Shown here in pieces: positions 17,957 through 26,767 of a stretch of 32,721 nt of DNA; position 1 is the first letter of the stretch; each line of letters opens with the position of its first letter. Location: NCBI GenBank assembly GCA_030065175.1, contig JASJDH010000032.1, forward strand, positions 1 through 32,721, in the 5' to 3' direction. This DNA is from Leptolyngbyaceae cyanobacterium MO_188.B28. Lineage in GTDB: Bacteria > Cyanobacteriota > Cyanobacteriia > Phormidesmidales > Phormidesmidaceae. Position numbers and translations under genes: made by a program. The notes beneath the pieces were generated by a model, which saw only the letters and a list, made by a program, of their open reading frames with translations, ran no database searches and was not told where the DNA came from.

Positions 17957-18383
17957 CTACATTAAGGCGACTGCTTATTTGGAAAATAGGTTAACGCTAG
18001 CGTTCCTTCCATAAAGCCTCGGTAAATAATTTCTCGATAAGGTATCGTTATTGACTCTTTTTGCTTATTTTCTCTATGTCTAGCTTAGCCTGGTTGTAAC
18101 TAAGGACGATAGAAAATCTTATCTGACTCGGACTATTGGGGTCTAGTTGTATACGGAGATTTGCATGCAATACTGGTCAAAATCTGCTATCGGAGTGCTT
18201 TGGAGAGTCCCGGGGTATTAAAGGACGCTACTATTGCCGCGATCGCTCTCTCCTAAGCATTACAATTTTTAAAGGGATGGCTCGACGTCAATTGTTCGCG
18301 TGGGAGAGCTGTCAGAATGGCCAGCGTCTACCCAAGTTTATTGGTATCAAGCAAGCAAGTCAGAAATCGTAATCGACCCGATA
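17957..18383. other. Divergent intergenic region before the aspartoacylase gene
   Basis: It holds a perfect 12-bp palindrome aacgctagcgtt (17993-18004) and a HIP1 site near 18240. An open frame from 18136 is in a different frame from the downstream gene and shows no protein character. Part of the region (from 18300) could be an N-terminal extension of that gene. Confidence 0.4.
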
Positions 18384-19280
18384 GTGCAACCAATTCGTCA
18401 AGTCGCCATTGTGGGAGGAACCCACGGCAATGAGTTTACCGGCGCTTACCTGATCAAAAAGTTTGAACAGCGCCCCGATCTGGTTAAACGATCAAATTTT
18501 GAGACGTTAACTTTGCTGGGCAATCCCAAAGCATTTGACATAGCAAGGCGTTATGTCGATGAGGACTTAAATCGCTGTTTTCTGAAGCAGGATCTCCAAG
18601 ACGCCTCCCGCTCCAGTTACGAAGCGATGCGAGCCAAAACGCTCAATCAAATCCTAGGGCCCAAAGACAATGCGCGGATGGATTTTCTGCTAGATTTGCA
18701 TAGCACTACGGCTAATCTGGGGGTGACGCTGATTTTGGTGAACCACCATCCTTTCAATCTGAGGTTGGCGGCCTATCTAAGTAAAATCAACCCGTTGATT
18801 AAGGTCTATTGTTGGTCCCAACCAGGTCATGAAAATGCGTTCCTCAACTCTCTTTGTGAATTGGGATTTGCTATTGAGATTGGCCCAGTCGCCCAAGGAG
18901 TATTAGATGCAGCGCATTTTCAAACCATGGAGGCGCTAATTCATTCGGTTTTGGATTACCTCGAAATGTGCAATCAAGGGGACCTGATTCGAACAGACAA
19001 TTCCCTGACTCTATATCAGCATGTAAGCGTAATTGACTATCCAAAAGATGCTCAAGGAGATATTCGGGCCATGATCCATCCGCAGCTCCAGGGTCGGGAC
19101 TACGAACCCTTGCATCCAGGCGATCCTCTATTTATGGGAATGGATGGCGCCTCAATTATGTATCAGGGGGAGTCAACTGTGTGGCCTATCTTTATCAATG
19201 AGGCGGCGTATTACCCGAAAGGGATTGCAATGTGTTTGACCCAAAAGCAACACATTATTTTATCTGCAGACGAAGGCTGA
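18384..19280 (+). CDS. Aspartoacylase-family zinc carboxypeptidase
   Basis: 298 residues from GTG 18384, which matches the family's usual start (MQPIRQVAIVGGTHGNEFTG) and length. A GTG at 18300 would add 28 residues of no clear homology. Zinc ligands appear in GGTHGNE (His, Glu) and LDLHSTTANLG (His), substrate arginine and asparagine in DLNRCF, and the catalytic glutamate in FAIEIGPVAQG. Aspartoacylase hydrolyses N-acetylaspartate, but related enzymes remove other N-acyl groups. The substrate in cyanobacteria is uncertain. Confidence 0.92.
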   Translation: MQPIRQVAIVGGTHGNEFTGAYLIKKFEQRPDLVKRSNFETLTLLGNPKAFDIARRYVDEDLNRCFLKQDLQDASRSSYEAMRAKTLNQILGPKDNARMDFLLDLHSTTANLGVTLILVNHHPFNLRLAAYLSKINPLIKVYCWSQPGHENAFLNSLCELGFAIEIGPVAQGVLDAAHFQTMEALIHSVLDYLEMCNQGDLIRTDNSLTLYQHVSVIDYPKDAQGDIRAMIHPQLQGRDYEPLHPGDPLFMGMDGASIMYQGESTVWPIFINEAAYYPKGIAMCLTQKQHIILSADEG

Positions 19281-19365
19281 TCTGATTGGCTGTGATCTAA
19301 TCACATCTCGTGAGTCAGCGGAATTAGCCCGCAATTCCCACTGCCCTCAGAGCGTCTTGCGCCCT

Positions 19366-19434
19366 TTAAGCTTTGCTCTTGCTTCGATGCTTGCGACTTT
19401 TCTTAAGCGGATTGTGGGGGTGATATTGGCTCAT
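19366..19434 (-). CDS. Possible 22-residue basic peptide
   Basis: ATG 19434 lies 12 bases after the stop of the exported-protein gene and encodes MSQYHPHNPLKKSRKHRSKS plus two residues. The product is lysine/arginine-rich. Its position suggests a coupled downstream cistron. It is too short to judge by codon character, and no family comes to mind. Confidence 0.2.
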   Translation of the reverse strand: MSQYHPHNPLKKSRKHRSKSKA

Positions 19435-19445
19435 TGCAGATTGGA

Positions 19446-20030
19446 CTACCTCTTTCCTGACCTCTGAAGGTGGTTTTGTAAGGGCCGTAAGTCTTCTTTC
19501 AGCAAGACATTGATGCGGCCAGTGTAAATAACGCCCGCTTGATTCGCGGCGAGTTCGACCCAATATCCATAGCGGACCCCTTCCCGCAGCTCACCCTGCA
19601 ACAATAAATCCGGATTACGAGGCGGAGGCGAGGCTTCATTGGGATAAGCGTAGACCGTAACAGAACGCCTGAAATCTGAATACACATCAGCGCCATAAAT
19701 GCTTCGGAGGGATTCTTCCAAGCGATTAAAGGTGATTCCGTTAATCATGTCGAACAATTGCATACGCTCACTGCGTATGGTCCCCCCATTACCCGTTGGG
19801 CCTAGCTGCCCTGGCGCCAGGATAGAGGCTTGGAAGATGAACCGTTGGGCGGGCGTGTCGCTGAACCGCACTAATAAACTCTCTCCGGGGGCGGGTCTAA
19901 GGGTGGGGTGCGCTTGAATCCAAGCTTCTACTTCGTTAACGGTTTGACCGGGTAAGGCAAAACTTCCTCTTGCTCCCAATATCAGCCAGAATCCAGCAGA
20001 TAAGAGCAAGCGCCGCACGAAAAATTTCAT
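19446..20030 (-). CDS. Exported hypothetical protein
   Basis: 194 residues. The N-terminus (MKFFVRRLLLSAGFWLILGA) followed by RGSFALPG is a Sec signal peptide with cleavage likely after SFA. The mature part has a regular beta-rich pattern (LLVRFSDTPAQRFIFQASIL, then GELREGVRYGYWVELAA and GVIYTGRINVLL) with no cysteines or catalytic motif I can name. It looks like a cyanobacterial periplasmic family of unknown function. Confidence 0.8.
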   Translation of the reverse strand: MKFFVRRLLLSAGFWLILGARGSFALPGQTVNEVEAWIQAHPTLRPAPGESLLVRFSDTPAQRFIFQASILAPGQLGPTGNGGTIRSERMQLFDMINGITFNRLEESLRSIYGADVYSDFRRSVTVYAYPNEASPPPRNPDLLLQGELREGVRYGYWVELAANQAGVIYTGRINVLLKEDLRPLQNHLQRSGKR

Positions 20031-20135
20031 AGTCTAGCCCTCCGGGGTGAGTCTAATTAGGCGACTACATCACTCAGCAAACACCGATATAGCCTATTGT
20101 CGCCCTATATTAAAGCCATGTTTGGTGACTTGTCA

Positions 20136-20169
20136 TTTGTCATTGGTCATTAAAATGACGAATGACAAA
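20136..20169. repeat. Small inverted repeat of tttgtcatt/aatgacaaa type
   Basis: Arms of 16 bases (20136-20151 and 20154-20169) pair with one mismatch. This AATGAC/GTCATT style of intergenic palindrome is common in cyanobacterial genomes. It sits between the moeB terminator and the exported-protein gene. Confidence 0.65.
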
Positions 20170-20172
20170 TCT

Positions 20173-20211
20173 AAAAAAAAGGCAAAAGCTTAGCAAGCTC
20201 CTACCTTTTGC
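20173..20211 (-). terminator. Terminator after moeB-rhodanese (minus strand)
   Basis: Read on the minus strand, gcaaaag (20211-20205) pairs with cttttgc (20088 region, 20182-20188), with an inner agctt/aagct stem and a T8 run after it (20173-20180). It lies about 35 bases beyond the moeB stop. Confidence 0.75.
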
Positions 20212-20245
20212 TGCTTATTTCAGGGTGTTTCAGTCCCCAATATCA

Positions 20246-21418
20246 TCAATACTCAGGGACTGATGAATCAATCTCGCGACTCCAGGCGGCGATCCCCCCT
20301 TTGACATTGATGCCTTGAATGCCAGATTGCTTAAGGATACCGAGGGCTTTGGCCGAGCGGCCGCCCATTTTGCAGTGGGCAATTAGGCGATGGCCGTTTA
20401 TCACTTCCCGTACTTTTTCGACGCCGCCGCCATTTTCGATATCGGGTAATGGAATCAGGAGAGCGCCGGGAATTTTAGCAATCTCGTATTCATTGGGATT
20501 GCGAACGTCGATTAAAACATAATCTGAGGCATCGCTATCCAGTAGGTTCTTTAACTCTTGAACGGTCATTTCAGATAGTTCCGCTTGCTGTTTGGCTTCT
20601 TCCATCCTGGCTTGAGGAATGCCGCAGAATTCTTCGTAATCAATTAGGGTTTCAATCACAGGGCGGACTGGATTTGGGCGGAGCTTCAGCTCTCTGAATG
20701 ACATGGCAAGCGCGTTGTAGAGCAGGAGCCGACCGCTGAGGGTAGAGCCTTGCCCTAAAATGATTTTGACGGTTTCGGTGGCTTGAATCGTGCCAATAAT
20801 GCCGCACAATACCCCGAGTACGCCGCCTTCAGCACAGGAGGGTACGAGTCCTGGCGGTGGCGGTTCGGGATAAAGGTCGCGATAGTTCGGTCCGCCTTCG
20901 TAGTTAAAGACAGTGGCTTGACCTTCAAATCTAAATATGGAGCCGTAAACGTTGGGTTTATCCAGCAGCACACAGGCGTCATTCACCAAATAACGGGTTG
21001 GGAAGTTATCAGTGCCGTCCACAACAATGTCATAGGGTTTCAGAATGTCTAACGCATTCTCGGCGCTCAATCGAGTTTCGTACAGATCGACTTGGCAATG
21101 GGGATTGATTTCCAAAATCCGATTTTTGGCGGACTCGATTTTGGGTTTGCCGACCCAGGAGGTGCCGTGAATGATTTGTCGTTGTAGATTCGAATGATCG
21201 ACGATGTCGAAGTCAACAATGCCGATGCGTCCAATGCCAGCGGCGGCCAAATACACGAGTAGGGGAGATCCTAAGCCGCCTGTGCCAACGCATAGAACGC
21301 TAGCGGCTTTAAGTTTTTTCTGACCTTCGAGGCCCACTTCTGGCAAAATTATGTGCCGCGAATAGCGCTCGTAATCGTCTTTGGTCAGTTGGATGTCATC
21401 TAGATTGGGATTGAGCAT
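20246..21418 (-). CDS. moeB: MoeB/ThiF-type adenylyltransferase fused to rhodanese
   Basis: 390 residues. The N-terminal E1-like domain has the ATP-binding loop GTGGLGSP at 45-52, the arginine finger in NLQRQIIH, and Cys195 in VPSCAEGGVLGVL. The C-terminal rhodanese domain (about 285-390) has its active-site cysteine, Cys349, in HCKMGGRSAKAL. It adenylates the C-terminal glycine of small sulfur-carrier proteins (MoaD, ThiS or CysO-like) and can then pass sulfur from the rhodanese persulfide. The zinc CxxC pairs of E. coli MoeB are not evident (PNYRDLYPEPPPPG lies where one would be), as in the CysO-type branch. It lies downstream of the JAMM gene with a 105-bp gap. Confidence 0.95.
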   Translation of the reverse strand: MLNPNLDDIQLTKDDYERYSRHIILPEVGLEGQKKLKAASVLCVGTGGLGSPLLVYLAAAGIGRIGIVDFDIVDHSNLQRQIIHGTSWVGKPKIESAKNRILEINPHCQVDLYETRLSAENALDILKPYDIVVDGTDNFPTRYLVNDACVLLDKPNVYGSIFRFEGQATVFNYEGGPNYRDLYPEPPPPGLVPSCAEGGVLGVLCGIIGTIQATETVKIILGQGSTLSGRLLLYNALAMSFRELKLRPNPVRPVIETLIDYEEFCGIPQARMEEAKQQAELSEMTVQELKNLLDSDASDYVLIDVRNPNEYEIAKIPGALLIPLPDIENGGGVEKVREVINGHRLIAHCKMGGRSAKALGILKQSGIQGINVKGGIAAWSREIDSSVPEY

Positions 21419-21523
21419 AGTGCGTATTACAAATCAGGAGTTAGGAGGTTACGGTTAGCGATTTGCGATGAGTATGCCGGAGCTTAACTTGTAGGAATTA
21501 TATTTTTGGGAATTGGGGGTGAG

Positions 21524-22072
21524 TCAAGTTTGAGGATGTGGTTTGGAGCAGGTTTCGGAGATCATCAGCGGTTCAGGTTGGAATTGGAGGTGGGAATCTA
21601 GACGCCAGCTTTTGAGGTCCATGGCTTGACCTTGTTGAACAGAAACAATTATGTAAGAGTACTCGGGCCAGGCTAGCGCCCGATCGCATTCTGAGGGGAT
21701 TGCCGGGTGATTCGGATGGGAGTGATAGATTCCGATGATATCAAGGTTGCGATCGCGTGCATACTTCTGAGCGGCTAATAAGTCTTTTGGATCAATCCAG
21801 TACCGCCGGGATTTTCCCGAAGAAGACATTTCAGACGGGGTTAGTTCAGTTAAAGCAGGCGTCGCCGTTTCCGGCAAGTCCTCAATCGTTGGCGACCAAT
21901 CATTCTCAACGGGGATGATCTGGCTGAGCAATCGAGCCTCTACTGGTTTGCCTGCATCGCCTAATTGACCCACTAAGAGTCCGCAGCACTCATCTGGATA
22001 GGTGTGTTCTGCATGGGATTGAATTGTATTGACCTGTTCAGAACTGAGTGTCAGAACCACGGGTAAAAGCAA
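21524..22072 (-). CDS. JAMM/Mov34 (Mec+-like) metallopeptidase
   Basis: Up to 182 residues from TTG 22072; GTG 22060 gives a cleaner start (MVLTLSSEQ). The JAMM zinc motif is complete: Glu28 in PDECCGLLVG, His117 and His119 in YHSHPNHPAIPS, Ser127 and Asp130. Bacterial Mec-type JAMM enzymes cleave residues from the C-terminus or adducts of ubiquitin-like sulfur carriers, releasing cysteine in the CysO pathway. The adjacent E1-rhodanese gene on the same strand supports that role. An insert of about 25 residues (TIEDLPETATPALTELTPSE) precedes the motif. Confidence 0.92.
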   Translation of the reverse strand: MLLPVVLTLSSEQVNTIQSHAEHTYPDECCGLLVGQLGDAGKPVEARLLSQIIPVENDWSPTIEDLPETATPALTELTPSEMSSSGKSRRYWIDPKDLLAAQKYARDRNLDIIGIYHSHPNHPAIPSECDRALAWPEYSYIIVSVQQGQAMDLKSWRLDSHLQFQPEPLMISETCSKPHPQT

Positions 22073-22155
22073 GCCCTCAAATTGGCGGATGGGTCAGATT
22101 TTTATATTTCCGAGATCTCTTCAGATCTTTATATTCTAAGTCACGCATTGGGAGA

Positions 22156-23532
22156 TTAGAGTTGGGCGGTAAAGTGTTCCCTCAGTTGATCAGCGACTTT
22201 ATCTAATTCAACGGCGCGGGAGGCCTTGAAAAGAATACGATCGCCGGGTTGGGCGACTTGCTTAAGATGATCGATCAGCGTTGAGTGACTATTGAACTGG
22301 ATGGATGGCAGCGGCGCGGCGCCGTCTGCCAAGGCGTCGGCATCGGCAGGATCCGCAAGGATAAACAGGGCGTCAAGCTGGAGTTGATGAACGACTTGCC
22401 CGACTTGATAGTGGAATTCAGCGGACCTTGGGCCTAATTCCTTCATTTCGCCTAATACGGCAATGTGTCGGAGCCCTGGGGTTTGAGCCAGAAGTTGGAG
22501 AGCGGCGGTCATCGATTCTACGCCAGCATTATAGGTTTCGTCCAGGATAAGGATATCATTGGCCAACTCGTAGCGTTGGGCTCGACCAGCTGGAAGGTCT
22601 ACGGCGACGCCAGCCGCTAACCCTCGCCAGTCGAGCTTTAGGGCCTCTAGCACTGCTATTGCGGCCAGATAATTGAGGGCATTGTGGGTTCCTATCAGCG
22701 GTAAGGGCAAAGCTATTCCAGACACCTCCAAAGTGCAGGCGTCCAGCAGTTTTCCTTGAATATCTCCGCCAGCTAAGCCATAGGTTAGCCGCCGTCCTGA
22801 CCAAACTCGCTCGGCGGTTGCGATCAGGCGAGGATTGTCATGATTGAGGACGGCGACACCCGTGGATGGCATTTTAGCCAATAACTCACACTTTGCGTCC
22901 GCGATCGCCTGCTCCGAGCCTAACCGTCCGATGTGGGCTGTGCCGACATTCGTAATAACAGCGACGTCAGGAGCGGCGATCTCGGTTAATTGGGCAATTT
23001 CTCCGGGGCCTCGCATTCCCATTTCAATCACTGCGTAATCATGGCTATCTTCCAGCTCCAGTAAGGTTTTGGGCACGCCAATTTCATTATTGTAATTAGC
23101 CTGAGTTTTGAGGACGCGGCCATGGATAGACAAGGCGGCGGAGATGAGTTCTTTGGTGGTGGTTTTTCCCACGGATCCTGTGACTGCAATGACGGGGATC
23201 CCCATCTGCCGACGCCGCCAGTGAGCAATTGATTGATACGCCTGGAGCGTATTGTCCACTGGCACAATTGGGAACGATGCTGTTTTTCTATCGCCATTCA
23301 CCCGATCTCGATGGACGATCGCCGCAATTGCTCCCTGCTCAAGAGCTTGATCTACAAACTGGTGGCCGTCAAAATTTTCTCCTTGCAAAGCGATGAAGAC
23401 ATCACCCGGGTGCAGCGCGCGGGTGTCTGTCGAGACGCCCTGAGCGATTTGAGCGTGGGCGGATGCTGAGAGGCGGTTAGGACGAGCAGCGACGATTTGG
23501 GATAGCTGCGCTAAAGTGGCGCGAAAAGCCAT
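22156..23532 (-). CDS. murF: UDP-MurNAc-tripeptide--D-Ala-D-Ala ligase
   Basis: 458 residues, normal for MurF, which adds D-Ala-D-Ala to complete the peptidoglycan pentapeptide precursor in the cytosol. Marks are the N-terminal substrate domain (GVSTDTRALHPGDVFIALQG), the ATP loop TGSVGKTTTKE at 118-128, the KTQANYNNEIGVPKTLL segment, EMGMRGPGEIA, and the C-terminal LDETYNAGVESM and VLGEMKELG. It is first in a co-directional row with the JAMM (83-bp gap) and moeB genes. Whether they share a transcript is not clear. Confidence 0.97.
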   Translation of the reverse strand: MAFRATLAQLSQIVAARPNRLSASAHAQIAQGVSTDTRALHPGDVFIALQGENFDGHQFVDQALEQGAIAAIVHRDRVNGDRKTASFPIVPVDNTLQAYQSIAHWRRRQMGIPVIAVTGSVGKTTTKELISAALSIHGRVLKTQANYNNEIGVPKTLLELEDSHDYAVIEMGMRGPGEIAQLTEIAAPDVAVITNVGTAHIGRLGSEQAIADAKCELLAKMPSTGVAVLNHDNPRLIATAERVWSGRRLTYGLAGGDIQGKLLDACTLEVSGIALPLPLIGTHNALNYLAAIAVLEALKLDWRGLAAGVAVDLPAGRAQRYELANDILILDETYNAGVESMTAALQLLAQTPGLRHIAVLGEMKELGPRSAEFHYQVGQVVHQLQLDALFILADPADADALADGAAPLPSIQFNSHSTLIDHLKQVAQPGDRILFKASRAVELDKVADQLREHFTAQL

Positions 23533-23987
23533 AGGTTAGGAGAGGTCTAAAATGCTTGAGAGTCACGCCCCCTATTAAATCAGAATTGGTTCATTTGGCT
23601 GACGGATCTCTTTGCAGAGACTTCATGAGATGTTGATTATGGCATGGACTGAGAGTGGTTTTTGAGGGTCTAATTGCGGGTATTTCGGGAACCCTTTAAA
23701 GAGGTGAGGGAATTCAATGGCGGGTTGTAGATGTTGACTTCATCAATCTGGAAAAAGGTTGGTCAATTCTTCACAACACACGGTTCTTTGATTCAGCTTT
23801 GTGGGCGCTTATGCGCATTAGCCTGGGACAAGGGATGAAAAGGTTAAGTATAAAAACCGACGTAATCAGCTGTGTTCTTATTCTTAAATAGAATTGCGAA
23901 ATCAGTTTTCTTGCTTTTATTGAAACGTATTGTAGTTTAGGCAAGTGTTTACGCACGTAGATTTGGCGTGAGTAAAGGACGACACCA
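23533..23987. other. Divergent intergenic region, 455 bp
   Basis: Between murF (minus) and the unknown gene at 23988 (plus). AT-rich near 23860-23950. I see no gene, tRNA-like fold or strong repeat. Confidence 0.4.
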
Positions 23988-25277
23988 GTGACAATAACTT
24001 GGACAGGCTGTCATAACAGGGTCATTAGCTCAGAGGAGCAGCAACTATACGATCATTGGCTTGATTGTGTAGAGGTTGAGTCTCCTGAGGAATTGATCGA
24101 GCGTTTTCGTATATTGTTCATTGATGGCAACGGCTACCCTGATCGTGAGGTTGGGCTAGCGCTAGATGGGCTGCTCTCATCTGAATATATTGATCAATAT
24201 TTTCGCTATGTGCTGAATCGATGCTGCCATATCCTGATCAATCGGTGGCAAGCTCGACCTCAGCTACAAGCGGCTATTCCGATGTTGATTGACTTGTTTG
24301 AAGCGGGGTCGTCCAAAAGAGTTAATGAATTTTCTCGCCTTCGCACGGTCCGTCGTTTGCGGGGAATGGTGGATCAATTTTTAGAGACGGAACAGTATGT
24401 GACGCTGCGTCGGTTAGCTCGGGTGATGGGGGAAGGCTCTGAAAGCATTGCTTATGGAGGGTCCCGGCCACTGGGAACGCTAATTCGTCGTTATCCTTAC
24501 TTGTATGAACACTGCCTCTTGAGTGAAGACAGCACTCAAGAGCATCAGCAGAATGTTCGTCGGATTCAGGGGGAAGCGCAGCAGCGGTTTGAAATTGATC
24601 TTTCTCAATATGTCACCTATCGAGTCCGCCGGGCCCGGATGAAGCGAAAGGGGGATACGGATTCCGCCAAAAGGATTCTCCGCCCTGTGGAGAATCCTAC
24701 CCTCCTCAGCGATCGCGAATTGGTGTCATCCATACGGCAGTTTTCCGGCAAGGTGGAGCAAAATCGAAGTTATCGAGAGTTGGCCCAATGTTTTGCCACG
24801 CGCAGTTGTCAGTCCTCGTTATCCTTCAAAGCCTTCAAGGATGATCTCTATGAATATCTCACCGCCGGGATAGATTCAGAATATGGTCGTCGGAAGTTTA
24901 ACAATCTGCTGTACGCTCATTTGTCTAATACCTACTCTGATAGCGAATCCAAACTCCTCAATGACTTTTTGGTGGTAAGAACCTGTAGCCAGTTGTTTAG
25001 TTTCTTGGTGGTGGATTCCTCCAGTAACCCGGAGCATTTTATTTTTGTCGATTTAATTAATAATCTAGGACCTCTTTGCACCACTGGGCTCCTGCTCAAA
25101 ATTGTATTGCTATGCCGCAAAATAAAGCCGTATTTGGGAAGACGACTCTCAATTTTGTTTAATCATTATGAGTCTGACGCCCGTGATGGGGTGGCTTGGT
25201 TAGTGAATATGCTCGAAAATCTGAACGTTGCTTTGAGTATTAACTTCGGGTCCGTGGACTTATCCCACATCTTCTAA
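23988..25277 (+). CDS. Conserved-looking hypothetical protein, 429 residues
   Basis: I do not recognise a named domain. The protein is mainly helical and cytosolic, with no signal peptide or membrane span. Residues 35-180 contain LIERFRILFIDGNGYPDREV, YFRYVLNRCCHILINRW and a basic segment FSRLRTVRRLRGMVDQF. The middle has RVRRARMKRKGDT, probably an exposed nucleic-acid- or membrane-binding patch. The C-terminal part has helical hairpins (LSNTYSDSESKLLNDFLVV). It has the even composition of a real gene and probably belongs to a cyanobacterial family. HetZ-like heterocyst proteins do not match. It may be co-transcribed with the gene at 25406 (128-bp gap). Confidence 0.8.
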   Translation: MTITWTGCHNRVISSEEQQLYDHWLDCVEVESPEELIERFRILFIDGNGYPDREVGLALDGLLSSEYIDQYFRYVLNRCCHILINRWQARPQLQAAIPMLIDLFEAGSSKRVNEFSRLRTVRRLRGMVDQFLETEQYVTLRRLARVMGEGSESIAYGGSRPLGTLIRRYPYLYEHCLLSEDSTQEHQQNVRRIQGEAQQRFEIDLSQYVTYRVRRARMKRKGDTDSAKRILRPVENPTLLSDRELVSSIRQFSGKVEQNRSYRELAQCFATRSCQSSLSFKAFKDDLYEYLTAGIDSEYGRRKFNNLLYAHLSNTYSDSESKLLNDFLVVRTCSQLFSFLVVDSSSNPEHFIFVDLINNLGPLCTTGLLLKIVLLCRKIKPYLGRRLSILFNHYESDARDGVAWLVNMLENLNVALSINFGSVDLSHIF

Positions 25278-25405
25278 TTTTGATAATTTACTTAACGACC
25301 GATGGCAGTTTCCGCTCTCTACTGTATGCTTGCTATTCCTAGGGATGAATGAACCCATGACTTTAGGTCAAGCTGTGCAGTCGCGACGCAGGGAATTCCA
25401 GAAAT

Positions 25406-26461
25406 ATGACCCAGCAAGCAAGTCCAGATCCGATTACCCTTGAGCCTACAGCGTCTCAAGATGCAGACCTGGCGATGGTTGAGACGGATACGGCGACAGT
25501 GGTTGAGTCCTATGCAAACAGTTTGATGGATGAGCTGTTTGATGATGTGGACAATATTTTAGCTGGCGAGTATGACCGGAAGACGGCGGTGGAGTGTTCG
25601 GCGGCCGCTGCTCAAGAGTTGAATACGCCTCAAGAAGAGACTGCGTCAGGGGCCTTGGCGCCCGTTTCTTCTGCATTAGATCGCTCCCAACCGTTAGCGC
25701 TATCAGCGGAATCTAGTCCGGCGCCGAATCAAACATCTGTCCGCAAGGGACTCCTAGGCTTAGCATTCGATCGGCTTCTGGTGGGCGCTGCGGGTGTTTC
25801 ATTGTTATTGACTGGGGTGTTTTGGTTCGCCCAGCATCAGCGAACTCCCGAGTTCATGCTGACGGCGATTCCAGAAGCGGCCATCACGCCAGAAGCCCTC
25901 AAGGCGGAAGCCGACGCCCAATTTTTGAAATATTTGGAGCGCTCTTTAGATGTCATTGACGATCAAATTCGAGTGGAGAGGGGCGTCACTGCTATATCTA
26001 GGGAGTCGTCATCGCCTAGTGTGACGGGTAGTCCCCGTATTGCTATCTCCAACGTCTTGAGTCCGCCCGGCGGCGGTTCGGGAAGCGCCTCTCTACTCGC
26101 AGGAAATCGCCCTTCTAGCAATCGACCCAATGTGATTGAACGGGTGTATATTCCGGTTTATCAACCGCCGTCTTCCCAGACGCTGCCCGCCCTGTCCAAT
26201 CCATCGGCTAATCCGTCTATCTCTGTGGTTCCTGGTTCGATTCCTAATATTGCGCCGATATCGGCGCATGTTCTGGTGGGAATTTTGGAATTAGGCGATC
26301 GCTCCGCCGCTTTGTTTGAAATTAACGGTCAAGCTCAGCGATTCTACATTGGTGAGAATATTGGCTCGAGCGGTTGGAAGCTGGTTTCTGTCGCCAATCA
26401 AGAAGCGGTGATTCGCCGTAATGGCGAAGTACGCTCTGTTTATGTGGGGCAGCAATTTTAA
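25406..26461 (+). CDS. Single-span protein with PilP/GspC-like C-terminal domain
   Basis: 351 residues. An acidic cytosolic N-terminus (about 1-115; MDELFDDVDNILAGEYDRK) is followed by one membrane span (LVGAAGVSLLLTGVFWFA, about 123-142). A helical stretch (about 150-190), a Pro/Ser-rich linker (about 200-280) and a C-terminal beta domain follow (VLVGILELGDRSAALFEING, FYIGENIG, WKLVSVANQEAVIRRNGEVR). That last domain resembles the HR domain of GspC and PilP, inner-membrane proteins that contact the secretin of type II secretion or type IV pili. No pil or gsp genes are adjacent, so the role is inferred only from the fold. Confidence 0.75.
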   Translation: MTQQASPDPITLEPTASQDADLAMVETDTATVVESYANSLMDELFDDVDNILAGEYDRKTAVECSAAAAQELNTPQEETASGALAPVSSALDRSQPLALSAESSPAPNQTSVRKGLLGLAFDRLLVGAAGVSLLLTGVFWFAQHQRTPEFMLTAIPEAAITPEALKAEADAQFLKYLERSLDVIDDQIRVERGVTAISRESSSPSVTGSPRIAISNVLSPPGGGSGSASLLAGNRPSSNRPNVIERVYIPVYQPPSSQTLPALSNPSANPSISVVPGSIPNIAPISAHVLVGILELGDRSAALFEINGQAQRFYIGENIGSSGWKLVSVANQEAVIRRNGEVRSVYVGQQF

Positions 26462-26767
26462 AGTGGGTTTGATAAGGTGAGGTGAGGAGAAGAAAGACGA
26501 AAAATACTCTGCCGATCAGGACTCATATAGTCCTGAGTTTAAGGTGGTCTAAATTGTCTTGAATTAACCCCCATGGGGGCGCTAACTTAAAGCGAGACAA
26601 TCCAGTAGAGAAGGAATACAGAAGCCAGAAGTTAGTCAAGAAGTCGCTTCTGTCTCCTGTCTCCTGTCTTCTGTATTCTGGCCCCGTTAGCATGTCCCGA
26701 CTTAAGTTGATCCCCCTCCATGGGTATTCAGGCTGGCTGATGGCGACGATGTTCAGGAGCAGTAAGC
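26462..26767. other. Intergenic region filled by repeat copy C
   Basis: No gene seen. It holds the palindromic repeat at 26582-26710 and, outside it, cccccatggggg at about 26567. Confidence 0.5.
26582..26710. repeat. Dispersed imperfect-palindrome repeat, copy C
   Basis: The ends are imperfect inverted repeats: ctaacttaaagcgagac at the left, and the complement of the right end, tcaacttaagtcgggac. Inside, gaatacagaag (about 26614) pairs with cttctgtattc (about 26668), and a ctcctgt tandem repeat lies between. Clearest of the three copies. Confidence 0.65.

Noticed and set aside
18136-18372. 78-codon frame before the aspartoacylase gene
   Set aside because: Different frame from the gene, no homology recognised, no start signal.
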